Position numbers and translations under genes: made by a program. 64,000 bases of DNA from CAVTOO01 sp963736355. Lineage in GTDB: Bacteria; Pseudomonadota; Alphaproteobacteria; Rhizobiales; Xanthobacteraceae. Shown here in pieces: positions 8,157 through 18,124 of the stretch. The stretch covers positions 177,787 to 241,786 of the forward strand of contig CAVTOO010000009.1 in NCBI GenBank assembly GCA_963736355.1. The letters run 5' to 3'. The stretch's first letter is position 1. Each line of letters starts with the position of its first letter. The notes beneath the pieces are model-generated. The model ran no database searches, was not told the DNA's origin, and was given only the letters and a program-made list of their open reading frames with translations.

Positions 8157-9067
8157 TCACCCCTTGCCGCCGCCGACCGGGCCGCGATAGAACAGGCCGC
8201 GCAGCGCGAGCACCAGCACGCGACGATCGGCAAGCTGCACGAAGCCCATGATCATCGCGATCGCCGACGCCATCGAGTAGTCGTACTGCTCGAACGCCGC
8301 CTCGTACGCCGCGATCGAGATGACGCGCGTCGGCCCGGCCGGCGCGCCCAGCAGCACCGCCGACGGGAACACCGAGAACGCCTGCACGAACGCCAGGCAG
8401 AAGCACATCGCGAGGCCCGGCAGCAGCAGCGGCAGATGATGTGCCGGAATGCGCTGCCAGGGATCGGCGCCGAGCGTCGCGGCCGCCTGCTCGAGCGCCG
8501 GATCGATGCCGGTGACGTACGACAGCATCAGCAGGAAGGCGAACGGAAAGCCGGAGATCACCAGCGAGATAAGCACGCCCCAGTAGTTGTGCGTGAGCCG
8601 GATCGGCTCGTCGATACAGGCCGAACGCATGCAGCGTGCGGTGAGCCAGCCCTGCGGGCCGAGATAGGTCAGCAGGCCCTCGGCGATCAGCACGGTGCCG
8701 AGCGTGATCGGCACGACGAGGATCGTCGTCAGCAGGCGCTGGTCGGCGCATCAGGCGCATCCGGAACGCGATCGGCACCGCGAGCAGCGACGTTGATCAG
8801 CGTCGCCGGCAGCGCGAGCCGCAGCGTCGTGCCGATCGTCGGCGCAGAGGATGTCGGTCGGTGAAGAAGCTGCGCGTAGTTGGCGAAGCCCGGCGTCGCC
8901 GTCCTTCGGCTCGAACGACAGCACGCAGCCCGTAGAGGAACGGATAGACGAAGAGCAGCAGCATGAACAGCACGCGCCGGCACGACCAGCAGCGTCAGCG
9001 CGCGTCGAAGCCGCGCGCGCGAGCCGCTGCGCGAGTCGGGCCATGTGCGGCATGGCGTCGGCGTCAT
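8157..9067 (-). CDS. ABC transporter permease, PotB-type (several frameshifts)
   Basis: The first permease of the importer, about 300 residues. It probably starts at an ATG (9067) that overlaps the ATPase stop as ATGA. Helices include ALTLLVVPALFMLLLFVYPF, VLIAEGLLTYLGPQGWLT and YWGVLISLVISGFPFAFLLM. The conserved EAA loop is EQAAATLGADPWQRIPAHHL, followed by LPLLLPGLAMCFCLAFVQAF. The last 185 residues are in one clean frame; the N-terminal third needs at least four single-base corrections between 8715 and 9050. Together with the second permease it should form the membrane channel for a small organic solute, plausibly a sugar acid given the adjacent catabolic genes. PotB-type permeases also serve polyamines, phosphonates and iron, so substrate cannot be assigned from sequence alone. 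Confidence 0.7.
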
Positions 9068-10181
9068 CGCCGCCGCCTCGTCCGGGTAGACGAGCACGCG
9101 CTCGCGGCGCCGGCACCGCAGGTGCACGGTGCCGCCCGGCTCGAGCGTGCTGATCGGCGCGCGAAGGACGAGCATCGCGCCTGCCGCGACTGCGCGACGC
9201 CGACGAACTCGCGGCCGCGGTACTCGACGTCGGTCGACGTCGCCCGCGATGGCGTTGCCGCCGGCTCGGACGGCGATGCAGATCCTCCGGCCGGATCGCG
9301 ACGATGGCGGCGCGCCCGCCGGCGAGCGGTGCCTGCGCATGCCGGTCAGCGGACGCCGCGGCGCCCGCCGCGATCGATCGCGAGCTCGCCGTCCTCGCGC
9401 TGACGACCTAGCCCGGAGCACGTTGCGATAGCCCATGAACTCGCGCGACGTCGAGATGCGCCGGCTGCGCGTAGAGCTCCTCCGGCGTGCCGATCTGCCG
9501 GATCGACGCCGTCGCGCATCACGACGATGCGGTCGGCGAGCGACAGCGCCTCGTCCTGGTCGTGCGTGACGTAGATCGTCGTCGCGCCGAGCTCGCTGTG
9601 GATGCGGCGGATCTCGGCGCGCATCTCGAGCCGCAGCTTGGCGTCGAGGTTGGACAGCGGCTCGTCCATCAGCACCAGCGGCGGCTCGATGACGATGGCG
9701 CGCGCGATCGCCACGCGCTGCTGCTGGCCGCCGGAGAGCTGGCCCGGCAGCTTGTGCTCCTGGCCCTGCAGCTGCACGAGCTGCAGCGCCTCGTCGACGC
9801 GGCGGTCGATCTCGGCCTTCGGCGCGCCCGCGCATCTTCAGGCCGAAGCCGATGTTGCTGGCGCACCGTCATGTGCGGGAACAGCGCGTAGTTCTGGAAC
9901 ACCATGCCGAAGCCGCGCTCTTCCGGCGGCAGCGTGTCGATGCGGCGCTCGTCGAGCCAGATGCTGCCGCCGGACAGCGGCAGCAGCCCGGCGATGCAGT
10001 TGAGCGCCGTCGACTTGCCGCAGCCGGACGGGCCGAGCAGGGCGATGAACTCGCCGCGCTTGATCGTCAGCGTCAGTCGTGCAGCGCGTTGAACGCCTGC
10101 CGACCGCTCCGGCGAATCGACGCGTACGCGGTCGAGCCGCAGTTCGTTGAAATCGTGCTTCATGGGATGCGCCATCGTCAT
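9064..10181 (-). CDS. ABC transporter ATP-binding protein, PotA/FbpC-type (several frameshifts)
   Basis: A nucleotide-binding subunit of about 372 residues starting MTMAHPMKHDFNELRLDRVR. Walker A is LLGPSGCGKST, the Q-loop is VFQNYALFPHMTVR, the signature is QLSGGQQQRVAIARA, Walker B is LVLMDEPLSNLDAKLRLEMR, and the switch histidine is in YVTHDQDEALSLAD. The DEPLSNLDAKLR pattern and length with a C-terminal TOBE region fit the carbohydrate/spermidine/iron importer ATPase class. Three to six single-base shifts occur, mostly in the TOBE part (9060-9470), which is therefore poorly resolved. Order in the operon is binding protein, ATPase, permease, permease. The cytoplasmic subunit energises uptake by the two downstream permeases. 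Confidence 0.75.
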
Positions 10182-10219
10182 CGGCGGCCGTTCCGGCGTG
10201 ATGGCCGTTCGTTGGCACG

Positions 10220-11420
10220 CTAGTCGCGTCTTCGCGCGCGCCGACCTGCTCGTCCCAGATGCGGAACGCGACCGACCATCGCTGTCCGGCTCGAGCGGCA
10301 GCTCGATGCGGGAACTCCGCGATCCAGCTTCTCGTATTCGGGACGGCCGAATTCCTTGATCGCGTCCTGGCTCTCCTTCGGCGCCATCGACAGCGGCACG
10401 TTCTTCACCGCCGGGCCCGGATAGAAATAGCCCTTGTCGTAGGTGTAGGCCTGCGCTCCGGCGTGAGCAGGAAGCCATCAGGTCGAGCAGGACCGCGAGC
10501 TTCTCCGGCGGCAACGCCCTTCGGCACGCACATGTAGTGCGCGTCGTTGACCCAGTGGAAGCCCTTGAACGGCGCGACCTTGGCTTCCTTCGGCACGATG
10601 CCGAGGACGCGCGGATTGATGTCCCAGCCCGTCGTCGTCACCGTCATGTCGCGCGAGCCTTCGCCGAGTTCCTTCATCACCGCGCCGGTGCCGGCGGGTA
10701 GTACTCGATGCATCTCGTCGAGCTCCTTCAGGTACGCCCAGGTCTTGTCCCAGCCCTTGACCGGGTCCTTCGGGTCCTTGTCGCCGAGGATGTACGGCAG
10801 GCCCATGATGAAGGTGCGGCCCGGGCCGGAATTGGCCGGCCGCGCATAGATCAGGCGGTTCGGATTGGCCTTGCACCACGCCAGCAGCTCTTCGGCGGTG
10901 CGTCGGCGGCGTGCTTGACCTTGGTCGGGCTTGTATTCGAGCAGCGGACCCGACGGGCATAATACGTGACGACGACGCCCTGCCCTTGCGCCAGCTCCTG
11001 CATCTTCGCGCGCCCGGGCAGGTAGTTGTCGTCGAGCTTCGGGAAGCTTCGCCGCATGCGTCCGGCAGCAGCGGCATCCCACAGCTCCTGCTCGATGCCG
11101 GCGGCCAGCGCATCGGTGCCGGTCAGCACCAGGTCGATGTCGACGCGGTCCGGCGTCCTGCTGCGCCTTGATCTTGCCCGGCAGCTCCGGCGCCGGCGCC
11201 TTGGTGAAGGTGACGCGCGAGACGAGGTTCGGGCTTCGCCTCGCGATAGTTCTCGATGGCCTTCTGCGTCAGCGCCAGGTTGCCGGCGACGTCGACGATC
11301 GTTGAGCGTCACCGGCGATGTCGGCATTTTCAGTTGCGCCATGGCGTTGCCGCCATAAAGCATGACACCGGCGCCGGCGGCGGTACCCATGAAACCACGT
11401 CGTGTCAGATGATTGTCCAT
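10220..11420 (-). CDS. ABC transporter periplasmic substrate-binding protein (Tat-like signal, several frameshifts)
   Basis: An extracellular solute-binding protein of about 400 residues. It starts MDNHLTRRGFMGTAAGAGVM at 11420, with GGAGGATACA directly upstream. The RRGFM motif and hydrophobic run ending GGNAMAQ indicate export by the Tat pathway. Recognisable body segments are IDLVLTGTDALAAGIEQELW, NRLIYARPANSGPGRTFIMG, TAVMKELGEGSRDMTVTTTGWD-type extracellular-solute motifs, and NVPLSMAPKESQDAIKEFG near the C-terminus. Frame is lost at several single bases (near 11300, 11230, 11160, 10915, 10690, 10480 and 10310), so the whole can only be traced by joining frames. The end at 10220 is approximate. 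It resembles PotD-like ABC binding proteins for polyamines or small organic acids. Position just after the RraA-like and dehydratase genes suggests delivery of their substrate. Confidence 0.65.
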
Positions 11421-11473
11421 TGTATCCTCCCTGTTGGCCTGTTCGGCCGGTTCGTCTCCCAGACAATTCGGCC

Positions 11474-12191
11474 TTAGCGGCCGGTTCGCTTTCGCCATTC
11501 GGCGAATTTGCTTTTGGCGTCGTCGTCGAGCAACGGATAAAGCCCGATCACGGCGCTTCCGGTGCGTCACTTCGTTCGGTGACAAAATCCTCATACGCGG
11601 TCATCTCGACGGCCTCGGTCGCGATCTCGTCGGCGAGATGCGCCGGAATGACGACCACGCCCTCGCCGTCGCCGACCAGCACGTCGCCGGGAAACACCGG
11701 CGCGTCGCCGCAGCCAATCGGCACGTTGATGTCGATCGCCTGATGCAGCGTGAGGTTGGTCGGCGCCGACGGCTTGGCGTGATAGGCGGGAACGGCAGCG
11801 CCGCGATCTCGGGCGTGTCGCGAAATCCGCCGTCGGTGACGACGCCGGCGCAGCCGCGCACCATCAGGCGCGTGACGAGAATGGCGCCGGCCGAGGCGGC
11901 GCGCGCATCCTTGCGGCTGTCGATCACCAGCACGGCGCCCGGCGGGCAGTTCTCCACGGCCACACGCTGCGGATGCTTGCGGTCCTGGAACACCGACAGC
12001 GGGTTGAGGTCCTCGCGCGCCGGGATGTAGCGCAGCGTGAAGGCCTCGCCGACCATGTTGCCGGCCTTGCCGTTGAGCGGGTGCACATCCTGGATGAACT
12101 GATTGCGCAAGCCGCGCTTGAACAGCGCGGTGCAGATGGTGGCGATGCTCACGGTCGCAAGCTTGTCGCGGGTTGCCTGGCTCAGTGCCAC
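11474..12191 (-). CDS. RraA-like / 4-hydroxy-4-methyl-2-oxoglutarate aldolase family protein (frameshifts)
   Basis: A protein of about 239 residues beginning MALSQATRDKLATVSIATIC from a GTG at 12191 with AGGAAAG upstream. The central signature GCAGVVTDGGFRDTPEIAAL carries the conserved Arg-Asp of RraA/HMG aldolase-type proteins, where the Arg binds pyruvate and the Asp helps hold the divalent metal. ENCPPGAVLVIDSRKD and GAILVTRLMVRGC are also family-typical. A shift near 11795 and another near 11545 are needed to read on to VFPGDVLVGDGEGVVV and WRKRTGR before the TAA at 11474. Enzymes of this group cleave 4-hydroxy-2-oxo acids by retro-aldol reaction. Beside a sugar-acid dehydratase, the likely job is splitting the 2-keto-3-deoxy acid into pyruvate and an aldehyde. 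Confidence 0.75.
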
Positions 12192-12204
12192 GATACGTCT
12201 TTCC

Positions 12205-13936
12205 TCAGTAGATCGACGGTTCGCCGATCGGCGGGCCAAACTGGGTTTCGAGAAAGTCGAAGTCGCAGCCCTCGTCGGCCTGCGTCGACGTGCTTGGAGA
12301 ACATCCAGCCATAGCCACGGCCGAAGCGCGGTGCGGCGGCGTCCACGCCGCCTTGCGGCGCGCCAGTTCGGCCTCGTCCACTTCCATGTCGATCGTGCGC
12401 GTCGGCACGTCGAGGGACACGATATCGCCGGTCCTCAGCAGCGCCAGCGGACCGCCGATGAAGGATTCCGGCGCCACGTGCAGGACGCAGGCGCCATAGC
12501 TCGTGCCGCTCATGCGCGCATCGGACAGGCGCACCATGTCGCGCACGCCCTGCTTCAGCAGCTTCTTCGGCATCGGCAGCATGCCCCATTCCGGCATGCC
12601 CGGTCCGCCCTGCGGCCCGGCGTTGCGCAGCACCAGCACATGATCGGCGCGTGACGTCGAGCGTCTCGTCGTCGATCGCCTTCTTCATCGACGGATAGTC
12701 GTCGAACACCAGCGCCGGGCCGCGATGCTTGCAGGAAACGCGGCTCGCAGGCGCTCGGCTTGATGACGCAGCCATTGGGCGCGAGATTGCCGCTCAGCAC
12801 GGCCAGCGCGCCTTCGTGTAGATCGGATTGTCGAGCGGCCGGATGACGTCGTCGTTGTACACTTCGGCGTCGGCGATGTTCTCGCCGAGCGTCTTGCCGG
12901 TGACCGTGATCGCGTCGAGATGCAGATGCCGCGCGAGCTGCTTCATCAGGGCCCGCAGCCCGCCCGCATAGAAGAAGTCTTCCATCAGGTAGTTTTCGCC
13001 GGAGGGACGGATATTGGCGATCACGGGCACGGTGCGGCTCAGCGCGGTCGAAATCGTCGAGCGTGATATCCACGCCCGCCACGCCGCGCCATGGCGATCA
13101 GGTGGATGATGGCGTTGGTCGAGCAGCCCATCGCCATCGCCACCGTGATGGCATTCTCGAACGTCGTCGCGCGTCATGATCTTCGCGGGAACGAGATCTT
13201 CCCACACCATCTCGACGATGCGCCGGCCGGACGCCGCCGACATGCGGAGGTGATTGGCATCCGGCGCGGGGATCGACGACGCGCCGGGCAACGTAAGCCC
13301 GATCGCCTCGACGATTGCCGTCATCGTCGATGCCGTGCCCATCGTCATGCAGGTGCCGTGACTGCGTGCGATGCCACCCTCGATATCCTGCCAGTCCTTC
13401 GCCGAGATGTTCCCGGCGCGGCGGTCGTCCCAGTATTTCCAGGCGTCGGAGCCGGAGCCCAGCACCTTGCCCTTCCAGTTGCCGCGCAGCATCGGGCCCG
13501 CCGGAATGAAGACGCACGGCACGCCGGCGCTGACCGCGCCCATCACCAGCGCCGGCGTTGTCTTGTCGCAGCCGCCCATCAGCACCGCGCCGTCGATCGG
13601 ATGGGAGCGCAGGAGCTCCTCGGTCTCCATCGCCAGCATGTTGCGGTAGAGCATCGTGGTCGGCTTCACGTATTGCTCGGACAGCGACAGCGCCGGCAGT
13701 TCGATGGGAAAGCCGCCGGCCTGCAGCACGCCGCGCTTCACATCCTCGGCGCGCTCGCGCAAATGCAGGTGGCAGGGATTGATGTCGGACCAGGTGTTGA
13801 TGATGCCGATCAGCGGCCGTCCGTCCCAATCCTCGGCCGCATAACCCATCTGCATCGCACGCGACCGATGGCCGAACGAACGCAGATCATCGGGCGCGAA
13901 CCATCGCGCACTTCGCAGGTCTTCAGGCTTTTTCAC
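12205..13936 (-). CDS. IlvD/Edd family sugar-acid dehydratase (frameshifts)
   Basis: A dehydratase of about 577 residues starting MKKPEDLRSARWFAPDDLRS. Three cysteines expected to hold the iron-sulfur cluster are visible in DINPCHLHLRERAEDV, MGGCDKTTPALVMG and SHGTCMTMGTASTM. The GSGSDAWKYWDDRRAGNI segment and PAGPMLRGNWKGK are typical of the aldonate branch (arabonate/xylonate/galactonate dehydratases) rather than IlvD proper, so the reaction is likely dehydration of a sugar acid to a 2-keto-3-deoxy acid. The reading frame slips near 13180, 13120, 13060, 12815, 12735, 12650 and 12285 by single bases; every corrected segment matches the family. The C-terminus ends EPSIY, 13 bases before the RraA-like start. 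Transcription diverges from the GntR gene across the palindrome at 13980. Confidence 0.8.
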
Positions 13937-13979
13937 GCAGCCTCCCCAGGCCGAGGTTCTTCATTATGATCACTACAGC

Positions 13980-13993
13980 ACTAATGCATTAGT
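13980..13993. promoter_or_regulatory. Perfect 14-bp palindrome, candidate GntR operator
   Basis: The sequence ACTAATGCATTAGT reads the same on both strands. It lies 44 bases upstream of the dehydratase start on the minus strand and 54 bases upstream of the GntR-family start on the plus strand. A dyad in the short divergent promoter between a FadR-type regulator and the operon it probably controls is the usual layout for autoregulated catabolic repressors. The operator assignment is inference; no binding data are visible. Confidence 0.6.
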
Positions 13994-14046
13994 TGTTCAA
14001 GGGGGCAAATTGGTCTAGACAGATGCGGCCATCCGACAGGGATTCA

Positions 14047-14748
14047 ATGAACGTCCAGATCAAGCGCCTGCCCGGCCAGCTCGACCGCTCACGGCAGGCG
14101 GCCCCGCAAATTCACGAGACACTGCGCGAGCGCATTCTGTCGCTGCAGCTTGCCCCGAACACGGTGCTGTCGCGCCAGGCGCTGCAGAGCGAGTTCGGCG
14201 TCAGCCAGACGCCTGTGCGTGACGCCCTGATGAAGCTTGAGCAGGAGCATCTGGTCGAAATCTATCCGCAGCACGCAACGGTTGTGGCGCGCATCGATCT
14301 TGGCGCCGCGCGTCAGGCGCATTTCCTGCGCCGCGCCATCGAGAGCGATGCTGCACGCAAGCTCGCGCGAGAGCGTCCCGACGATCTCCTGCCGCGTCTG
14401 AAGCGAATCCTGGAAGACCAGCGGCGACTGGCGGCGGCGCGCGACCAGAAGCAATTTGAACTGGTCGACCGCGAGTTCCACCACTGTCTTTACGTTGCGG
14501 CCGGCGTTCCCGATTTGTGGGAGGTCGTGCGGCGCCAGAGCGGACAGATCGACCGGCTGCGCCTGTTGCATTTGCCCCTGCCCGGCAAAATGGAGCAGAT
14601 CATTCGCGACCACCGCCTCATCGCCAAGGCGATCGAGAGCGACGACGCCGAGGGCGCGGCCGAGGCTGTGAACAAGCACCTGTCAGGGACGTTGTCGATT
14701 ATCCCGAAGATCCGCGAGCACCACCCGGACTATCTTCTGCCCGAATAA
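14047..14748 (+). CDS. GntR family transcriptional regulator with FCD ligand domain
   Basis: A 233-residue regulator. The N-terminal winged helix-turn-helix covers residues 17-85: IHETLRERILSLQLAPNTVL, then the recognition segment QALQSEFGVSQTPVRDALMK. The C-terminal all-helical FCD domain holds the likely metal/ligand histidines in DREFHHCLYVAAG, RDHRLIAKAIESDD and NKHL. FadR/FCD regulators commonly repress sugar-acid and organic-acid catabolism and release DNA on binding a pathway metabolite. The ATG at 14047 is chosen because the domain begins soon after; an in-frame ATG at 14023 is possible. It is divergent from the dehydratase/aldolase/transporter genes and probably controls them through the palindrome between. 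Confidence 0.85.
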   Translation: MNVQIKRLPGQLDRSRQAAPQIHETLRERILSLQLAPNTVLSRQALQSEFGVSQTPVRDALMKLEQEHLVEIYPQHATVVARIDLGAARQAHFLRRAIESDAARKLARERPDDLLPRLKRILEDQRRLAAARDQKQFELVDREFHHCLYVAAGVPDLWEVVRRQSGQIDRLRLLHLPLPGKMEQIIRDHRLIAKAIESDDAEGAAEAVNKHLSGTLSIIPKIREHHPDYLLPE

Positions 14749-14781
14749 CGCCGTTTGAGCCGTCCTGGCTTAGGCTCTGCC

Positions 14782-15261
14782 TCAGCCGCGCCGCGCAGCT
14801 TCAATCGCAGCGACATCGATTTTTCCCATCTCCATCATCGCTTCAAAGGCGCGCTTTGCTTCGTCGCCACCGGCTGCAAGCGCCTCGGTGAGAACGCGCG
14901 GCGTGATTTGCCAGGAGATGCCCCACTTGTCCTTGCACCAGCCACACGCACTCTCCTGCCCGCCATTGCCGACAATGGCGTTCCAGTAGCGGTCGGTCTC
15001 TGCCTGATCATCGGTGGCAATCTGGAACGAGAAGGCTTCCGTGTGCTTGAACGCGGGGCCGCCATTCAGTCCCAGACAGGCAACACCGGCGACAGTGAAT
15101 TGCACGGTCAGCACGTCGCCTTTCTTGCCGGACGGATAATCGCTCGGCGCGAGGTAGACAGAACTCACCGCGCTGTTGGGAAAGGTCTCGGCGTAAAACC
15201 GAGCCGCAGCTTCGGCGTCCTTATCGAACCATATGCAAATCGTGTTCTTGGCAATGTGCAT
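14782..15261 (-). CDS. VOC family / PhnB-like protein
   Basis: A complete 159-residue protein of the vicinal-oxygen-chelate fold, in the PhnB-like (3-demethylubiquinone methyltransferase-like, glyoxalase-related) group. Landmarks are FDKDAEAAARFYAETFPNSA at residues 13-32, VQFTVAGVACLGLNGGP in the middle, and CGWCKDKWGISWQITPRVL near residues 105-123. Proteins of this type are abundant in soil alphaproteobacteria; most have no assigned substrate. Two cysteines flank the CGWCKDKWG loop. It converges with the GntR gene (33 bases between stops) and has no operon partner. The frame is clean, with codon use matching neighbouring genes. Confidence 0.85.
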   Translation of the reverse strand: MHIAKNTICIWFDKDAEAAARFYAETFPNSAVSSVYLAPSDYPSGKKGDVLTVQFTVAGVACLGLNGGPAFKHTEAFSFQIATDDQAETDRYWNAIVGNGGQESACGWCKDKWGISWQITPRVLTEALAAGGDEAKRAFEAMMEMGKIDVAAIEAARRG

Positions 15262-15639
15262 TTTTTCGCTCCGCTGACCACGAGACGGGTGATGTGTCGC
15301 CGCCGGAAGCCGGCAAGAGAGCGGCGGCCATCATTGCCCTTGCGGCCGGTTGTTAGCCCGCGCCGGATGCCAACGCCAGTGACCGGAATTTGTTCGCGCT
15401 GCAAGGCCTGGAAAATCGGCCCCTGTTCGCATTGAAAGGCTGCCGAACGGCCTGTTGCGGTCGCCGTCACCTTGGGCGCCTGTTTCAATGCCAGAACGGG
15501 ACGGTCCGGGGGCGTCTCGGCGGTTGACGCGGCTATGGCGCAGGCCCTACAGAGGCGGGCTGCCGAGGCCCACAGGTCGCATTTCGGCAGCAAATCGGGG
15601 TGGCGGAACCACAGCCACCCTTGTCCTTTCGAGGACTTC
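15262..15639. other. Intergenic region without a convincing gene
   Basis: About 380 bases between the divergent VOC gene and tRNA-Cys. Open frames here are short, overlap on both strands and show no recognisable motif. It should hold the promoter of the VOC gene at its left end and the tRNA promoter at its right end; I see no strong hairpin or repeat. Confidence 0.5.
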
Positions 15640-15713
15640 GGCCACGTGGCGGAGTGGTTACGCAACGGTCTGCAAAACCGTGTACTCCGGTTCAATTCCG
15701 GACGTGGCCTCCA
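15640..15713 (+). tRNA. tRNA-Cys (anticodon GCA)
   Basis: A full cloverleaf can be folded. The acceptor stem GGCCACG pairs with CGTGGCC, the anticodon stem ACGGT/ACCGT encloses CTGCAAA with anticodon GCA, and the T arm is CCGG-TTCAATT-CCGG. The discriminator is T, as usual for tRNA-Cys, and the terminal CCA is encoded. Confidence 0.95.
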
Positions 15714-15748
15714 TTCATTGTTTTAATTACCGACCCTCGCGCAATCCC

Positions 15749-17899
15749 TCAATACATGTGCAGCGGCAGAATTCCGCCGGGGCCGACCAGCAAAGCCCAG
15801 CCCTCGTCGGCGGACACGACAACATCGCCCGCGTGATCGGGCTTGCCGACCCGCTTGAGGACATACTTATACTTGCCGGGACGCAAATTCAGCGTCGGTC
15901 CGTTGGGCGTGTTCGAGTTGCCGGCGTCCGGAGGAAATCTTGAACGTCTTGCGATCGATCGTCACGGATGCTTCCGTATCTTCGATGTTTCCGAGAACGA
16001 TCCTCGCCTGACCGGCCGGAGGCAGGATCTTGGCTTTTTCCGCCTCGGCTGGATTTTTCACGACAAGACTGATGGTTGTCTCGCGATCCTTGCGGCCGAG
16101 ACTGAGCACGGCCGGACCGTCCGGCGCGACAAACGCCAGCCTGACATTGTCGGGCTTGACGCTCGCGCCCTGCGGCAGTTCCTTCCACTCGCGCTTTGTC
16201 AGTTCGCGGCGATAGAAGGCAAGCACCGATCCGATATCGGCGGGAACCTGCGCATTCAGTTCGCGGCGGAACGCAACCGCGCTGCCCTTCATGCTCCACG
16301 TTGCCGGCGCGCTGAGCGTGTGATTCTTCGGCACCGGAAAGCCAGACGCCTCGTGGGCTTCGAGCTTCTCGGTCTCGATCGTCGGATCGGCCGGCGCAGC
16401 CGCCACGCGCAATCCCGAACCGTCGGCCGAAACCCTCGCATTGGCGCCGAACTGCATCACGGTGAAGCCGAGCTTCTGGCTGCCCTTGGTGAAATCCATC
16501 CGCACCATGTTGGCTGAGTTGATCACCGAGCGTTGCTCTCTCCAGCCGGCGGTCTTGAGCGCGTCGCGATAGAACGCCGCCACCGACTTGACGTTAGAGG
16601 GCGATGTGAATTCCAGCTTGCCGTTCTCCTTGTTGAAGTCGATTGCAGCGGCATTCTCCGGCAGCGGGATCGGCGTCGGCGCATTGGCGAGCGGACGCAG
16701 ATTTTCTATCGGCGCTCCGGCCGCAGCCGCGACCGCCGCAAGCCGCTTGGCCTCGGACACACCCATCAGGGCCTCGGCCTGCTGACGCGCATTGCGCATG
16801 AACCGTTCTTCTTCGTCTTTCTTCGCCTTCGCCCGCGCCGCAATGGCGGCCTCGGTCATCTGCACGACGAGACGAACCGTGGTGAAATCATATTGCCGGC
16901 CAAGCTCCAGCGTGGCGTTGGTCTCCGGCCGATGAGAATGCGAGCTTGGCCGCGGTCTCGCTGACGGTCGTGGCGGAGGCATTCTCCGTCCAGCCACGGC
17001 TGGTCAGTTCGCGACGATAGAAGGCGAGCACGGCCGGGATCTCGGCGATCACAAGCGCGCGCGACAGGCGGCGAACCGAATCCCGACTGCCCTCGACCGA
17101 CACCGTTGTGGTGTGCTGGAGCGTGGGGATGCCGGCGATCTCCTCCCTGAAGGGGATATCCTGTGGCAATGCGAACGGTGCGCTCCGGATGTCCACGGCC
17201 GTCTTGCCGTCGGCGGTACGCCGCAAGGTCAGCATCACGGGGTATTGGTTCTCGCGGCCCTCGCGGTTGAAATAGGCGCGCGCGCCGCCCTCGATGGCAT
17301 CGCCGATCTTCGCATTCGGCCAGCGTGTCGCGATGGCATCCGGCGTGAGGACAGACCAGCCCTCGGCGACAAGCCCCTTGGTGAAGAACTCGAGCGCCGG
17401 TTCGACACCCACAGCCGTGGTGCAACTCAGATAGGGCCGCCTTTCGTCATAGACGATGTCGGCAGCGTCATCGGGAAACGGGATATTGGCGGTGACGGCG
17501 TTGTTGTGGCTATACGAAATCCGCGACCGGCCGGGTTTGCCGGGAAACAGCGTAAAGCTCAACATAGATGCCCAACCGGTCGCGCTTGAACCGCAGCGTC
17601 GAGTGGGAGTTTGAATCGGGAACGCGGTATTGCACCCAGCCGCCAGCGCTCAGCGCCTTCTCGGTATTCCGCGTGGCATCGGCGACAGAACCCGGATATT
17701 CATATTCGATCGATGTCGAGTCCGAGTTCTTCAAGCTGATTTCGGCACCGTCCGCACGCGGCACGGTCGTCACATCGAAGCCGCTCTGCGCCATCGCATT
17801 GATTGGCGCTGCAGCCGCGAAGACGATTGCAGCCACCAGCGACAAATGAAAATTTGATTTCACAATTCTGCGGCAGGCACGCGATACGATGCCAAACAT
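15749..17899 (-). CDS. Periplasmic protein with repeated FYR-x-EL-x3-GW motifs (frameshifts)
   Basis: A reconstructed protein of about 717 residues. It begins MFGIVSRACRRIVKSNFHLS followed by a signal-anchor helix (LVAAIVFAAAAPINAMAQ). The body is built of repeats carrying one motif: TRNTEKALSAGGWVQY, ALEFFTKGLVAEGWSVL, VLAFYRRELTSRGWTEN, VAAFYRDALKTAGWREQ and VLAFYRRELTKREWKEL, roughly 100-150 residues apart. Each motif is followed or preceded by beta-rich sequence. A charged helical segment, possibly coiled coil, runs AIAARAKAKKDEEERFMRNA, then a proline/alanine-rich linker. The C-terminus is YVLKRVGKPDHAGDVVVSAD followed by GWALLVGPGGILPLHMY. Single-base shifts occur near 17560, 16940 and 15935. 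I do not recognise a named family; an envelope role is likely from the export signal. Confidence 0.65.
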
Positions 17900-18075
17900 G
17901 AAGTCCCCCGATCCATCATATGCGACGCGGGGCGCGAACGGGCCGCACCCCCCACAGCCATTGTTGGTCGCAAGGCCATGCCCCTGGGTTCACGCAAAAG
18001 CCAGATGGCAAATGCCCGCAGGATAGATCACGATCATTACGGATCGGATCATGATCGCACGCTAACTTCTTGTTT

Positions 18076-18124
18076 GAGCATGATCTTATCCGAAAACCGA
18101 TACCCACTTTTCGGGATCATGCTC
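18076..18124. repeat. Rhizobial palindromic intergenic repeat
   Basis: The arms GAGCATGATC-TTAT-CCGAAAA and TTTTCGG-GATCATGCTC pair over a short centre (CCGATACCCAC). This is the palindromic element seen in many copies between genes of Hyphomicrobiales genomes such as Bradyrhizobium. I find only one copy in the window. It lies between the repeat protein and the outer-membrane protein, in a non-coding stretch of about 475 bases that also holds the terminator at 18327. Confidence 0.8.

Noticed and set aside
7291..11420. Reading the broken ABC importer as a block of pseudogenes
   Set aside because: All motifs survive and each fault is one base; no premature stops or motif loss after correction, so sequence error is more likely than decay.
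18025..18060. Cluster of GATC sites upstream of the repeat protein
   Set aside because: Five GATC in about 40 bases is suggestive but includes overlap with the palindromic repeat, and there is no evidence for an origin or SeqA-like function in this group.
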